From contig NZ_JARXYP010000002.1 in NCBI RefSeq assembly GCF_029893805.1, positions 8,990,001 through 9,054,000 on the forward strand: DNA of 64,000 bases. The letters run 5' to 3'. The translations under genes and the position numbers were made by a program. The first letter of the stretch is position 1; every line of letters starts with the position of its first letter. Below are positions 16,401 through 23,810 of the stretch, piece after piece. The notes under the pieces were generated by a model. It was given only the letters and a program-made list of their open reading frames with translations, was not told where the DNA came from and searched no databases. This DNA comes from Streptomyces sp. SAI-135 (GTDB lineage Bacteria > Actinomycetota > Actinomycetes > Streptomycetales > Streptomycetaceae).

Positions 16401-16776
16401 GCAGCGCCACGGTGTTGCTGCCGCTTCTCAGGTACGGGGCGAGGTCGATCTCGTCGTAGTAGGTGCCGGTGCGGTTGGGACCGCGCTTGAGCTGCCCGTC
16501 GAAGACGACGAGCGTGCCGTTGACCCACAGCCAGTACTTGGAGTCCGCCGCGATCTGCGTCACGGCCTTCGACGGCGCGGAACTCAGGGTGAACGATCTG
16601 CGGAACGCCACCCACTGGTTCGTCGAACTGGACGGAGCCCAGATCCACTTCGCGGTCCAGGAGACGGAGGCGGACGCTGCGGGAGCGAGCCCCGGCAGGA
16701 GCACCGAGCCGAGGGTGGGTGTGAGCGCCACGGCTATGGCTGAGCGCAGGACGGATCGACGCGGTATTGAGGCCAT
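13414..16776 (-). CDS. Secreted GH78 alpha-L-rhamnosidase-type enzyme with two F5/8 type C domains
   Basis: A 1120-residue exported enzyme predicted to release rhamnose from pectic or glycosidic substrates. A twin-arginine-like signal (SIPRRSVLRSA) is followed by a hydrophobic stretch ending near residue 37. Beta-sandwich domains then precede the (alpha/alpha)6 GH78 barrel (~360-760) with DCPTRERAQWWGDV and GGTDNHAWNGGP, which hold family acidic residues. The C-terminal ~310 residues are two tandem F5/8 type C (discoidin) domains that probably bind sugars. ATG 16776 is preferred since GCAGGAG precedes it; the in-frame ATG 16 codons upstream would bury the twin-arginine motif. The exact glycoside is unknown; other GH78 activities are possible. 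Confidence 0.88.
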   Translation of the reverse strand: MASIPRRSVLRSAIAVALTPTLGSVLLPGLAPAASASVSWTAKWIWAPSSSTNQWVAFRRSFTLSSAPSKAVTQIAADSKYWLWVNGTLVVFDGQLKRGPNRTGTYYDEIDLAPYLRSGSNTVALLVWYFGKQGFSHSSSGSGGLLFQSDITTGSTTTRLVSDTSWKHTVHPGYSNNTSGTQVNFRLPESNVYYDARNATALTAWESTGFNDSAWSAPTDFGAAGTAPWNDLVQRPVPQFRYSGLKSYSNAASLPSTGQGATAITATLPSNLQVTPYLKVDAPAGAVIGMQTDHYADGDGLTGLTPGAENNVRATYVCTGGVQEFEALAWMSGTAVKYTIPAGVTILDLKYRESGYDTDFAGSFSSNEAFFDTLWGKAARTMYVNMRDNYMDCPTRERAQWWGDVVNQLKEGFYTFDTRSHALGAKAIAQLAAWQKPGGVLYSPMPSTIWTAELPVQMLASVWAFGTYHLYTGNADAVSGTYPAVKAYLNLWSLDSAGLVNHRAGDWDWEDWGSNIDARVLDNCWYYLALGTAITLAGLSGNSGDIASWQAKRDSIKANFDRVLWNTSRNEYRSPGYNGDTDDRANGLAVVAGLAPASRHRAITEVLRTHLNASPYMEFYVLEALYLMGAATVAEERMRNRYAAQVADPACYTLWEIWDKSGGTDNHAWNGGPLYVLSAYAAGVRPTKPGWETYDVIPQTGSLTKINTVTPTVKGDIRLGITRDSSQFTLALTSPSATTARVGVPTYGGSSPVIKANGTTVFTGGAATGSVSGLSYASKDSSYVYFTLQPGTWTFTVTGAGRLDNLALGRPVTSNSSLENGDWGKNRLTDGKLTSVSGAKGYTSIDFPSPDISANPVWVEIDLGADTDLDAVRLFPRTDTPAVGGGTAGFPVDFTIQTRPDGSGTYTTVRTVTAEPNPGGLVQTYGFKTTTARYVRLQATKLGTPPVDETTKYRLQLAELTVPTAATTVTANYTLENGDWGKTRLLDGTLTSVAGSKGFTSIDFPSADVSATPLWIEVDLGADRAIGSVTLHPRTDTSASGGGTPGFPVDFTFQTRTDGGTTYTTARTVTGEPNPNGAAQTYTLTSANGRYLRLKVTKLGKPASDESTRYRLQLAEIRIR
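13417..13854 (-). repeat. Internal duplication, copy 2 (F5/8 domain at C-terminus)
   Basis: This 438-base block and 13888-14325 are related by a shift of exactly 471 bases (157 codons). Both encode an F5/8 type C domain starting near LENGDWGK and ending in YRLQLAE. Identity at DNA level is visibly high, for example in the block that encodes LENGDWGK, which suggests a fairly recent tandem duplication. Confidence 0.8.
13888..14325 (-). repeat. Internal duplication, copy 1 (F5/8 domain)
   Basis: Partner of the block at 13417-13854, encoding the first of the two tandem F5/8 type C domains of the GH78 protein. Confidence 0.8.
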
Positions 16777-16866
16777 GCGGGCTCCTGCTGTGACTGTGCG
16801 GTGGGGGTACGGGGAGAGAGGCATCCTGAGACCGGGAAGGGACGTATTCGCGGGGACGCCTCTTTT

Positions 16867-16878
16867 TGAATCGTTTCA
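16867..16878. promoter_or_regulatory. LacI-type operator candidate upstream of GH78
   Basis: TGAATCGTTTCA is a near-perfect palindrome of the TGAAAC-GTTTCA class bound by LacI-family regulators of sugar genes. It lies 91 bases before the GH78 start codon. The cognate regulator is not in the window; the CebR-like protein uses a different sequence. Confidence 0.5.
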
Positions 16879-17220
16879 TCAGTGTGTTTGCAGCGGGAAT
16901 TCTTTGCCGCTGTGCGAGACGGTGTCAAGGTCCGTGCAGTGAGCTTCCTCGAATTGGCGACCGATCAGGTGCCGGGCGCGAAACGAACCGTGAAGGGGAC
17001 CGCCGCTGCACAGTGCGGGGTTGCGGCGCCCCGTTGCACCCGTCGAAGCCGATGGCGCCCCGGGGCGGGGGTGTGGCCCTTGTCGAAGACGGACACCGCG
17101 GTCTACGCGCGTGGCCCGGCCATGTCCCAAACAGGCAATCCGCCATGTCTGCCACGGGAAAGACCTGGCCACGGCTCTGGGGGTTCACTGTCGGCCACCT
17201 CGACGAAAAGGAGCCGCACC
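16879..17220. other. Divergent promoter region between GH78 and cupin genes
   Basis: This stretch of 342 bases must contain the promoter of the cupin-MFS-dehydrogenase operon. I cannot point to a clear -35/-10 pair. No gene is supported here. Confidence 0.4.
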
Positions 17221-17754
17221 ATGCCCGAGGAAGCCAGGTCGGAGTTCTGGAAGGGCCTCAAGCCCATCGCCGACTCGATGAAGCCCGACGCCCAGCCGGA
17301 GGTCTACCTGTCCCAGGTGGCCACCGACGACGACCGGTACTACGCACCGCTCAGCGACACCGTGGGATCGCGCCCGCTGTGGATCAACGTCAAGGACAAC
17401 TCCTGGGCCGACATCCTCTGCGCCAAGCAGGCCGGACTCGTCAACCGGCACTACCACCCGCACGAGGTGTTCGCGTACACGATCTCCGGCAAGTGGGGAT
17501 ACCTGGAGCGCCCCTGGACCGCGCGGGCCGGTGACTTCGTCTATGAGGCCCCGGGCGAGGGCCACACGCTGGTCGCCTACGAGAGCGACGAGCCGATGAA
17601 GGCGTTCTTCATCGTCAAGGGCCCGTTGATCTGGCTGGACGAGGACGGCAACACCACCGGCTACTTCGATGTCCACGACTACATCGAGCTGTGCAGGAAC
17701 CACTACGAGAAGGTCGGCATCGGTGCCGACTACGTCAACTCACTCTTCCGGTGA
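17221..17754 (+). CDS. Cupin dioxygenase, 2,4'-dihydroxyacetophenone dioxygenase-like
   Basis: The 177-residue cupin matches the 2,4'-dihydroxyacetophenone dioxygenase family, which cleaves the side chain of hydroxyacetophenones to 4-hydroxybenzoate and formate using a non-heme metal. The metal-binding motif is NRHYHPHEVFAYTISGKWGY at about residues 77-96, with the partner histidine in PGEGHTLV. The family-typical FFIVKGPLIWLDEDGN and HDYIELCRNHYEKVG follow. GGAG lies 6 bases before ATG 17221. It heads an operon with an MFS carrier and an alcohol dehydrogenase, which suits a pathway for aryl-ketones or aryl-alcohols from lignin. The exact substrate is inferred. Confidence 0.8.
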   Translation: MPEEARSEFWKGLKPIADSMKPDAQPEVYLSQVATDDDRYYAPLSDTVGSRPLWINVKDNSWADILCAKQAGLVNRHYHPHEVFAYTISGKWGYLERPWTARAGDFVYEAPGEGHTLVAYESDEPMKAFFIVKGPLIWLDEDGNTTGYFDVHDYIELCRNHYEKVGIGADYVNSLFR

Positions 17755-17785
17755 CCGCGGTCCCGCCGCTCCGAACGAGGTTCCG

Positions 17786-19126
17786 ATGTCACGTATCCGT
17801 ACCCGAGTGCGGCCCGGCGCGGAAGCGCCCGCGGCCGTCGACGGCGCAGCACACCATTATGAGAACCGGCTGCTGCTGATCCTCTTCCTGGCCTTCGGAT
17901 TCGTCTTCTTCGACCGCCAGGCCTTGCCCTTCCTCGCCCCGTACATCGCCAAGGACTTCCACCTCTCCAACACCCAACTGGGCACACTGTCCGGAGTGCT
18001 GGCCCTCACGTGGGCACTGTCGGGGCTGGTCGCAGGCCGGCTGTCGGACAAGCTCGGCAGACGCAAGCCCATCCTGGTCGCCGCCGTGGTCCTCTTCTCG
18101 TGTTTCTCCGCGGCGGGCGGGCTGATGACCGGCTTCCTCGGTCTGCTCGTCGCCCGGGCGCTGATGGGCGTGGCGGAAGGTGCCGTGCTGCCGCTGGCAC
18201 AGTCGCTGATGGTGGAGGCGTCCCGGGAGAGCCGTCGCGGTCTCAACATGGGGCTGCTCCAGGGCTCGTCCGCCGGTCTGATGGGCGGGATCGTCGCCCC
18301 GCTGGCGGTGGTGTGGATCGCCGAGCTCCACGGCTGGCGCACGGCCCTGCTCGTGACGATCGTGCCGGGTCTGCTCATCGCGGCCTGGATCGCGAAGTCC
18401 GTCAGGGAGGTGCCGCCCGGAGGCCGGGCCGAGGTTGCCGCCGCCGACGTCATCCCCGAGACGGCGGCTGACTCCAAACCGTCGGTGCGGGAGGTCCTGG
18501 GGCACCGCAACATCGTTCTGTGCATGGCGGTCGCATGCTGCTACCTCACCTGGTTCATCGTCATCGTCACCTTCACCCCCACGTACCTGCTGACCGTCAA
18601 AGGCTTCTCGCCGAGCACCATGAGCGGAGTCATGACCTGCCTGGGCGTGGGGTGGGTGCTGTGGGGGTTCCTCACCCCGGCCGTCTCCGACCGTATAGGC
18701 CGCAAGCCGACCATGATCGTTTTCTCCGTGACGGCGGCCTTGTGTCCGCTCGCGATCGTGTACGTCAGTGATCCCGTCGCGCTGGGGCTGGTCGTCGTGC
18801 TCACCTACACCGGACTCGGCTGTTTCACCCTGTTCATGGCCACGATCCCCGCCGAGACGGTGCCCCGTGGTGCGCTGGCCACCGCGCTCGGTCTGGTCAT
18901 GGGAGTGGGCGAGCTGGCCGGTGGCTTCCTGGCTCCGGTGATCGCCGGGCGGGCGTCGGACGTCTGGGGCCTGCAGACGGCGATGTTCATCTCCACCGGC
19001 GGCGCCGTCGCCGTCGTCCTGCTCTCCTTCGGTCTGCGGGAGACCGCACCGCGGGTGCTGCGCCGGCGGGCCGAGCGAGCCGCTGCGGTCGTCCCGGGGG
19101 CAGTGGTGGCGGGGGCGGCCGAATGA
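17786..19126 (+). CDS. MFS transporter, aromatic-acid/anion:cation symporter type
   Basis: A 446-residue 12-helix permease. The loop 2-3 motif GRLSDKLGRRKPILV and its repeat in loop 8-9 (VSDRIGRKPTMIV) are the classic MFS motif A sequences. RALMGVAEGAVLPLAQSL fits the helix 4 region of the anion:cation symporter and aromatic acid families. It begins 31 bases after the cupin gene and overlaps the dehydrogenase start by ATGA, so the three are co-transcribed. It probably imports the compound attacked by the cupin and dehydrogenase. Start ATG 17786 has only a weak AACGAGG upstream; a longer form is unlikely since the upstream sequence overlaps the cupin gene. Confidence 0.85.
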   Translation: MSRIRTRVRPGAEAPAAVDGAAHHYENRLLLILFLAFGFVFFDRQALPFLAPYIAKDFHLSNTQLGTLSGVLALTWALSGLVAGRLSDKLGRRKPILVAAVVLFSCFSAAGGLMTGFLGLLVARALMGVAEGAVLPLAQSLMVEASRESRRGLNMGLLQGSSAGLMGGIVAPLAVVWIAELHGWRTALLVTIVPGLLIAAWIAKSVREVPPGGRAEVAAADVIPETAADSKPSVREVLGHRNIVLCMAVACCYLTWFIVIVTFTPTYLLTVKGFSPSTMSGVMTCLGVGWVLWGFLTPAVSDRIGRKPTMIVFSVTAALCPLAIVYVSDPVALGLVVVLTYTGLGCFTLFMATIPAETVPRGALATALGLVMGVGELAGGFLAPVIAGRASDVWGLQTAMFISTGGAVAVVLLSFGLRETAPRVLRRRAERAAAVVPGAVVAGAAE

Positions 19127-20286
19127 GGGCCGGCACGCAGCGTATGCGGGCCGCGGTCTGGTACGGGGCCAGGGACGTCCGCATAGCCGAGGTGGACGTT
19201 CCCACACCCCGGCCCGGCGAGGTGCTCATCGAGGTCGCCTACTGCGGCATCTGCGGCAGCGACCTGCACGAATACACCGACGGGCCGCACGCCATCCCCG
19301 TCGTGGAGCCGCATCCGGCCTCCGGCGCCACGGCTCCACTGGTCCTCGGCCACGAGTTCTGCGGGACCGTGGTGGCTGTCGGGCCGTCGGTGACCGGCCT
19401 GACCAGCGGTGACCGGGTGGCGGTCGAACCGAACTACCGGTGCGGGACGTGCCCACGGTGCCGGGCAGGTGAGTACAACATCTGCCGGCACTTCGGGTTC
19501 GCCGGGCTGATGGGGAACGGCGGCATGGCCGAGTACGCCGCCGTCCCCGCCTACATGGCGCACCGGCTCCCCGAGGCCGTGTCGCTGCGGCAGGCTGCCC
19601 TCTTCGAACCTGCCTCGGTCGCCCTGCACGCGCTACGGCGCGCCGGGGCCGCACCCGAGACCGTGGCGGTCGTCGGGCTGGGGCCGGTCGGCCTGCTCAC
19701 CGTCCGGCTCGCCGCGGAACGGAACGTGCGGCGCATCGTGGCCGTCGACGTTTCCCCGGATCGCCTGCACCGCGCCGCCGGGCTGGGCGCCACCGATCTG
19801 GTCGACGCCGGCGCGGAGGAAGGCGTCGGGGAGCGCATCCGTGAGCTGACCGGCGGTGACGGCGTCGACGTCGCCTTCGAAGTGGTCGGCTCCGAGACCG
19901 CCCTGCGCACCTGCCTGGCCGCGACTCGGCGCGGCGGCCGGGTCGTCCTCGTCGGTCTGGCCCCTCAGATGTCCCTGGACACCTTCGCACTGGTCAACAA
20001 CGAGCAGTCGATCGTCGCCAGCGTCGGCTACCGCGACACCTATCCGGAACTCATCCGGCTCGTCGCAGAACAAGGGCTGGACCTGACACCGGTCGTCACT
20101 TCGACCATCGCCCTTGACGCTCTGGTCCTCGATGGCTTCGGGGCGCTGCTGGACGGTCCGGGAAACCAGGTCAAGATCCTGGTCGACCCGGCCGCACACC
20201 GTGACGGCCTCGACCACCTCGTCCCCTGTGGGGCGTCAGCCGGGACCGCGACGCTCGGCACCTCGAACCGCCTGGGGAGGTGCTGA
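19123..20286 (+). CDS. Zinc-dependent medium-chain alcohol dehydrogenase
   Basis: A 387-residue MDR enzyme oxidising a secondary alcohol or diol with NAD(P). Catalytic zinc ligands are Cys in YCGICGSDLHEY and His/Glu in GHEFCG. The structural zinc site is the four-cysteine run YRCGTCPRCRAGEYNIC. The Rossmann motif is VVGLGPVGLL near residue 183. It looks most like butanediol/threonine-type dehydrogenases. The C-terminus runs about 30 residues past the usual end with no recognisable motif. The start overlaps the MFS stop codon (ATGA); an internal ATG at 19144 would begin closer to the conserved core. It may oxidise an aryl-ethanol to the ketone that the cupin cleaves. Confidence 0.87.
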   Translation: MRAGTQRMRAAVWYGARDVRIAEVDVPTPRPGEVLIEVAYCGICGSDLHEYTDGPHAIPVVEPHPASGATAPLVLGHEFCGTVVAVGPSVTGLTSGDRVAVEPNYRCGTCPRCRAGEYNICRHFGFAGLMGNGGMAEYAAVPAYMAHRLPEAVSLRQAALFEPASVALHALRRAGAAPETVAVVGLGPVGLLTVRLAAERNVRRIVAVDVSPDRLHRAAGLGATDLVDAGAEEGVGERIRELTGGDGVDVAFEVVGSETALRTCLAATRRGGRVVLVGLAPQMSLDTFALVNNEQSIVASVGYRDTYPELIRLVAEQGLDLTPVVTSTIALDALVLDGFGALLDGPGNQVKILVDPAAHRDGLDHLVPCGASAGTATLGTSNRLGRC

Positions 20287-20404
20287 GCCAGGCTCACCCC
20301 GAACGCACATGCGTGGGCAGGCCGACGCACACTCTGGCTCCCACTCCGGCTCAGCCCGGGACGGCACCCTCCGGTGACCGGTCCCGGGCGGCCGGGCGCA
20401 CGAT
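20287..20404. other. Start of 419-base gap before the AraC gene
   Basis: The gap 20287-20705 separates the dehydrogenase and AraC genes. Apart from the 25-nt tandem repeats at 20405-20472 I find no promoter, terminator or gene in it. Confidence 0.4.
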
Positions 20405-20472
20405 GGACGGCAGCCGCGTGAACGCGCACGGACGGCAGCCGCGTGAACGCGCACGGGCGGCAGCCGTGTGAA
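20405..20472. repeat. Tandem 25-nt repeats (2.7 copies)
   Basis: A 25-base unit beginning GGACGGCAGCCGCGTGAACG starts at 20405 and repeats exactly at 20430. A partial third copy (20455-20472) carries two changes. Each unit contains GCGTGAACGCGC with local self-complementarity. It lies about 235 bases before the AraC start and could be a direct-repeat binding array or replication slippage. Confidence 0.7.
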
Positions 20473-20705
20473 CATGCCGGCACCAGGGTCGGACGCCATG
20501 CCCCGCCATGCACCCCTCTGCGCGACCAGTGACGCGGCAGCGCGCCGGAGGTACCCTCGCCGCAAGACAGCACCAGGTACCCCCGACGGCCCCGCACGTC
20601 AGAGCACGAGGCCCAGCCCAGCGGCCGCATCGACTCCCTGTCCGCACGGCGAAACCGCCCTGCACCACGGTCATCAGGGAGCCACGGGCTGGAAAGGAGA
20701 TTCAG

Positions 20706-21662
20706 GTGAACCTGCCTATCGTCTCCCGCGTTTCCACGGCATCGGTCGATCCGGCGGACCGCATCGACTTCTGGGAAGAACACAACCGCCAGGCTCTGGT
20801 GGGCCTGACCTGCTCGTCGTACTCGCAGGAGGGCCTGCTGGCCACGGAGACGAACGTCGGACTGGGAGACCTGCGGCTGGCCGAGATCGCCGGCAACGAG
20901 CACGTCATCGAACGGACCCCACGGACCTGTCAGACCCTGCCGAAGGACTCGATCTTCGTCACGCTGCTGACAGCGGGATCCGGGGTGTTCTTCCACGAGG
21001 GCGGTTGCGTCACCCTGCAGACGGGCGACCTGATCCTCTACGACACGAGGCGGCCCTACCTGTTCGGGTTCCCCTCTCCCATGCGTCAGTTGCTGGTGGA
21101 CATCCCGCGTGAGGTGTTCGCTGCGCAGTGTGCCCCCGGCGAGGTGTCCGCACCGATGCTGCTCGGCAGGGGGTCGGCCGCCGAAGGTGCCCAGGCTTCC
21201 GCTCTGGAGGCGGTGCTGGCCGACTGGGTCACGGGGGAGGGCGGCGAGGACTCTCTCAGCACACAGGCCACCGTGCTGGGCCTCGTCCGTAGTCTGACCG
21301 CACCGAGGCTGGGCGGTTCCGCGTTCCCCGCCGTGCTCTCGCAACTGGAGGTGGCCAAGGACTACATAGCCCGGCACCTCACCGACCCCGGGCTGTGCTC
21401 GGGGATGGTCGCGGAGGCGATCGGAGTGTCCGCGAGGCATCTCAGCCGTATCTTCCGGCCGACCGGGGTGAGCCCCTCCCGATACATCCTCGAACAGCGG
21501 CTCGACGAGGCCCGGCAGGTGCTCGCCGATCCGAGCTCCCGCAATCTGACGATTGCCGAAATCGCCCATTGCTGGGGTTTCGCCAGCCAGGCCCACTTCA
21601 CCCGGGTCTTCCGGGACCGCTTCGGCCGCACACCCGGAGAAACGCGCCCGTTCCTCACGTGA
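20706..21662 (+). CDS. AraC-family transcriptional regulator
   Basis: The 318-residue activator has an N-terminal cupin-like effector domain (AraC_binding_2 type; LPKDSIFVTLLTAGSG, LQTGDLILYDTRRPY) and two C-terminal AraC helix-turn-helix motifs. The first is VAEAIGVSARHLSRIFR and the second is IAEIAHCWGFASQAHFTRVF, followed by RFGRTPGETR. This class regulates aromatic catabolic genes in actinomycetes and proteobacteria. GTG 20706 is taken as start because GGAAAGGAG lies just upstream and family similarity begins here. It follows the cupin/MFS/dehydrogenase operon in the same orientation and most likely activates it. Confidence 0.88.
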   Translation: MNLPIVSRVSTASVDPADRIDFWEEHNRQALVGLTCSSYSQEGLLATETNVGLGDLRLAEIAGNEHVIERTPRTCQTLPKDSIFVTLLTAGSGVFFHEGGCVTLQTGDLILYDTRRPYLFGFPSPMRQLLVDIPREVFAAQCAPGEVSAPMLLGRGSAAEGAQASALEAVLADWVTGEGGEDSLSTQATVLGLVRSLTAPRLGGSAFPAVLSQLEVAKDYIARHLTDPGLCSGMVAEAIGVSARHLSRIFRPTGVSPSRYILEQRLDEARQVLADPSSRNLTIAEIAHCWGFASQAHFTRVFRDRFGRTPGETRPFLT

Positions 21663-21887
21663 ACCGGTGCTTGCGGGACAGCATGCGTGCATCCGTCGCA
21701 GGCCCGGGTGCAGGACCCCCGGACCCTGATCGAATACGACACCACCGAACGCCACATCAACGCGCCGAGCGCGAGCAGGTGTCGGTCATGGCGGCTGTCG
21801 GCTGCCTGGACGATCTGTTCCTGACGCAGAGCGTCGCGGGCCGTGCCGGCGGGCACGGAGCGGTGCCAGTCGCCGCGCGGTGACACC
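21663..21887. other. Gap after the AraC gene, no intact gene
   Basis: No gene supported. The sequence is coding-like in places on the minus strand, but with no continuous similarity, and leads into a decayed hydrolase fragment. Confidence 0.4.
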
Positions 21888-22010
21888 GTCGCGGTGTAGG
21901 CGGGGATGCGGTAGTCGCGATCGGTGCGAGGGCCTGTCAAGCCGCACCCCGGCAGGTCGGGGCGGATGACGTCGAACGACTCCGACAGCAGGGCCGCCGC
22001 CGTGACGGCC
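21888..22010 (-). pseudogene. Alpha/beta-hydrolase fragment
   Basis: On the minus strand the sequence reads ALLSESFDVIRPDLPGCGLT followed by GPRTDRDYRIPAYT. This is the second strand and following loop of alpha/beta-fold hydrolases (usual form FDVIRPDLPGFGLTGP). The nucleophile elbow GxSxG, the catalytic Asp/His and the N-terminal HG motif are all absent from the surrounding sequence, so only about 35 codons of a former gene remain. Confidence 0.6.
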
Positions 22011-22153
22011 ACGGACCTGCGCTTGACACGGCGGACCGGCGATCCGGGCCTGTCGCGGCTTGCCTGACGCTCTCGATGCCGCGTCAGGCGTCTACGCCTC
22101 ATTGCGGACGGCCCGGTCCGCAGTGCCTCGATCGCGTCGCCACGAACCCCGAG

Positions 22154-22187
22154 GGTCTGTGGGGTACGTACCCGCACCCCACAGACC
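22154..22187. terminator. Terminator hairpin after the DHA2 transporter
   Basis: GGTCTGTGGGGT and ACCCCACAGACC are exact 12-bp arms with a 10-base loop, lying 17 bases beyond the minus-strand transporter stop codon. Confidence 0.8.
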
Positions 22188-22203
22188 TCGGCGTCGCAGG
22201 GAG

Positions 22204-23742
22204 TCAGTCGGCCGCCGGCGGTGTCTTCGGTGCGCGCAGCAGGGCGCCGATCGCTGCGGCGACCACGACGACGCTCATGGCGATCAGCGAAACGGACAGG
22301 CCGTCCATGAAGGCGCTCTTGACGCCCGAGGCGAGGGCAGGTCCCCGGGCGCCGAGCTGGTCGGCGACGTGGAGGCCGGCGGCCGCCGAGTGGCGTACGG
22401 ACTCGGCCACGTCGGCGGGGAGCCGGTCGACCGTGCCGGGCAGGGAGGAGCGGTAGTGGCTTCCGTAGATCGAGCCCATGAGGGCGATGCCGATCGCCGA
22501 ACCGACCTCGCGGGTGGTGTCGTTCATGGCGGAGGCGACGCCCTGCTGCCCCCGGCCGAGGGAGCCGGTGATGGCCGCCGTGCCGACGGCGCCGCTCAGT
22601 CCGATGCCGAAGCCTGCCAGGACCAGGCCGCCGAGGAAGGGCAGGTAGCCGGAGTCGACCCCGAGGAAGGAGATGACGTACAGGCCGACCGCGAGCAGGA
22701 ACAGACCGACGGACATGACCGCCTTCATGCCGACCCGTTGGACCAGGTGCGGGGTGACCAGTGATGTGGGCAGCACCGCCAGCGCGACCGGGATGAGGGC
22801 GACAGCGGCCTTCAACGGGCTGTAGCCCAGGATGAGTTGCAGGTACTGCAGGCCGACGAAGAAGAACCCGAAGACGGCCATGAACTGCACCAGCACGGTG
22901 ATGGCGCCGGCCCGGAAACCCCGGATGCCGAACAGTGCGGGGTCGAGCAGCGGGTGCTCGGTGCGCAGGCCGAGGTAGGCGTAGGCGGCGAAGGAGGCGG
23001 CCGTGACGACGAAGGCGCCGATCACGACGGGCTCCGTCCAGCCCTGCTCGTTGCCTTCGATGATCGCGAAGACCAGGGTGCCGATGGCCACGGCGGTGGT
23101 GATCGCTCCGGCCACGTCCGGACGGTGCGGGTGGGCGTCCTTGGTGTTGGGGGCCAGCAGGGCGGCGGCGAGTGCGGCGGCCAGGGCGACGGCGGCACTG
23201 GCGACGAAGATCGAGCGCCAGGAGAACTGTTCCAGCAGAGCACCGGCGGCGAGCATGCCGATGATCGCGCCGGCGGCCGCGAAGCCCGACCAGGTGGCCA
23301 CGCCCCTGGCGCGCTGCTCGGCAGGGAAGGCCGCGGTGATCGTCGACAGTGTTCCCGGCATGATCATCGCGGCGCCGAGGCCCATGACGGCACGCCAGGC
23401 GATCAGTGTGCTGGTCGAGTCGGCGAAGGAGGCGGCCAGGGACGCGGCGCCGAAGACGACCGTGCCGACGATGAGCACGTTGCGGCGGCCGAGGCGGTCG
23501 CCGATCGCGCCGAGCGGCAGCACGAAGGCGGCCAGGGTGACGGTGTAGGCGTCGGCGATCCAGGTCAGAGCCCCGTTGGAGGCCGACAGGTCGATGGCCA
23601 GGTCGGGCAGGGCGAGGTTGAGGGCGGAGACGGACGCGACGACCAGGACGAGTGACAGGCACATCGCGAACAGCACACCGCGGGTTCCGGCACGACCGGT
23701 GGCGACGGGCTCCGCGGTGTCCTGAAGGGGGGTGGGGGTCAT
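22204..23742 (-). CDS. DHA2 (14-helix) MFS multidrug transporter
   Basis: A 512-residue EmrB/QacA-type drug:H+ antiporter. The N-terminal half has NLALPDLAIDLSASNGALTW and motif A GAIGDRLGRRNVL. The long hydrophobic profile to residue ~500 accommodates 14 helices, ending with SVSLIAMSVVVVAAAIGALL. ATG 23742 is chosen because CGAGG lies 6 bases upstream; an in-frame ATG 16 codons earlier (23790) would start nearly at the palindrome at 23792. It is monocistronic with its own terminator. Substrate unknown; since it lies among aromatic-catabolic genes it may expel toxic phenolics, but this is only context. Confidence 0.88.
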   Translation of the reverse strand: MTPTPLQDTAEPVATGRAGTRGVLFAMCLSLVLVVASVSALNLALPDLAIDLSASNGALTWIADAYTVTLAAFVLPLGAIGDRLGRRNVLIVGTVVFGAASLAASFADSTSTLIAWRAVMGLGAAMIMPGTLSTITAAFPAEQRARGVATWSGFAAAGAIIGMLAAGALLEQFSWRSIFVASAAVALAAALAAALLAPNTKDAHPHRPDVAGAITTAVAIGTLVFAIIEGNEQGWTEPVVIGAFVVTAASFAAYAYLGLRTEHPLLDPALFGIRGFRAGAITVLVQFMAVFGFFFVGLQYLQLILGYSPLKAAVALIPVALAVLPTSLVTPHLVQRVGMKAVMSVGLFLLAVGLYVISFLGVDSGYLPFLGGLVLAGFGIGLSGAVGTAAITGSLGRGQQGVASAMNDTTREVGSAIGIALMGSIYGSHYRSSLPGTVDRLPADVAESVRHSAAAGLHVADQLGARGPALASGVKSAFMDGLSVSLIAMSVVVVAAAIGALLRAPKTPPAAD

Positions 23743-23791
23743 GGGGGCCTCGGTGAGTTCTGGGTGGCCAGACGAGCCGACCAGGGGCATG

Positions 23792-23807
23792 TTGATGAGG
23801 TTATCAA
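23792..23807. promoter_or_regulatory. Operator candidate upstream of the DHA2 transporter
   Basis: TTGAT-GAGGTT-ATCAA is an inverted repeat with 5-bp arms and a 6-base centre, 50 bases before the start codon. Typical of TetR or MarR control of drug pumps, but no such regulator adjoins it. Confidence 0.4.
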
Positions 23808-23810
23808 ATC

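Noticed and set aside
20405..20472. Possible CRISPR array
   Set aside because: Repeats are directly adjacent with no spacers, only 2.7 copies, and no cas gene in the window.
20040..21755. Minus-strand open frame opposite the AraC gene and 25-nt repeats
   Set aside because: No similarity, Arg/Gly/His-rich, and contradicted by the clear AraC domains on the other strand.
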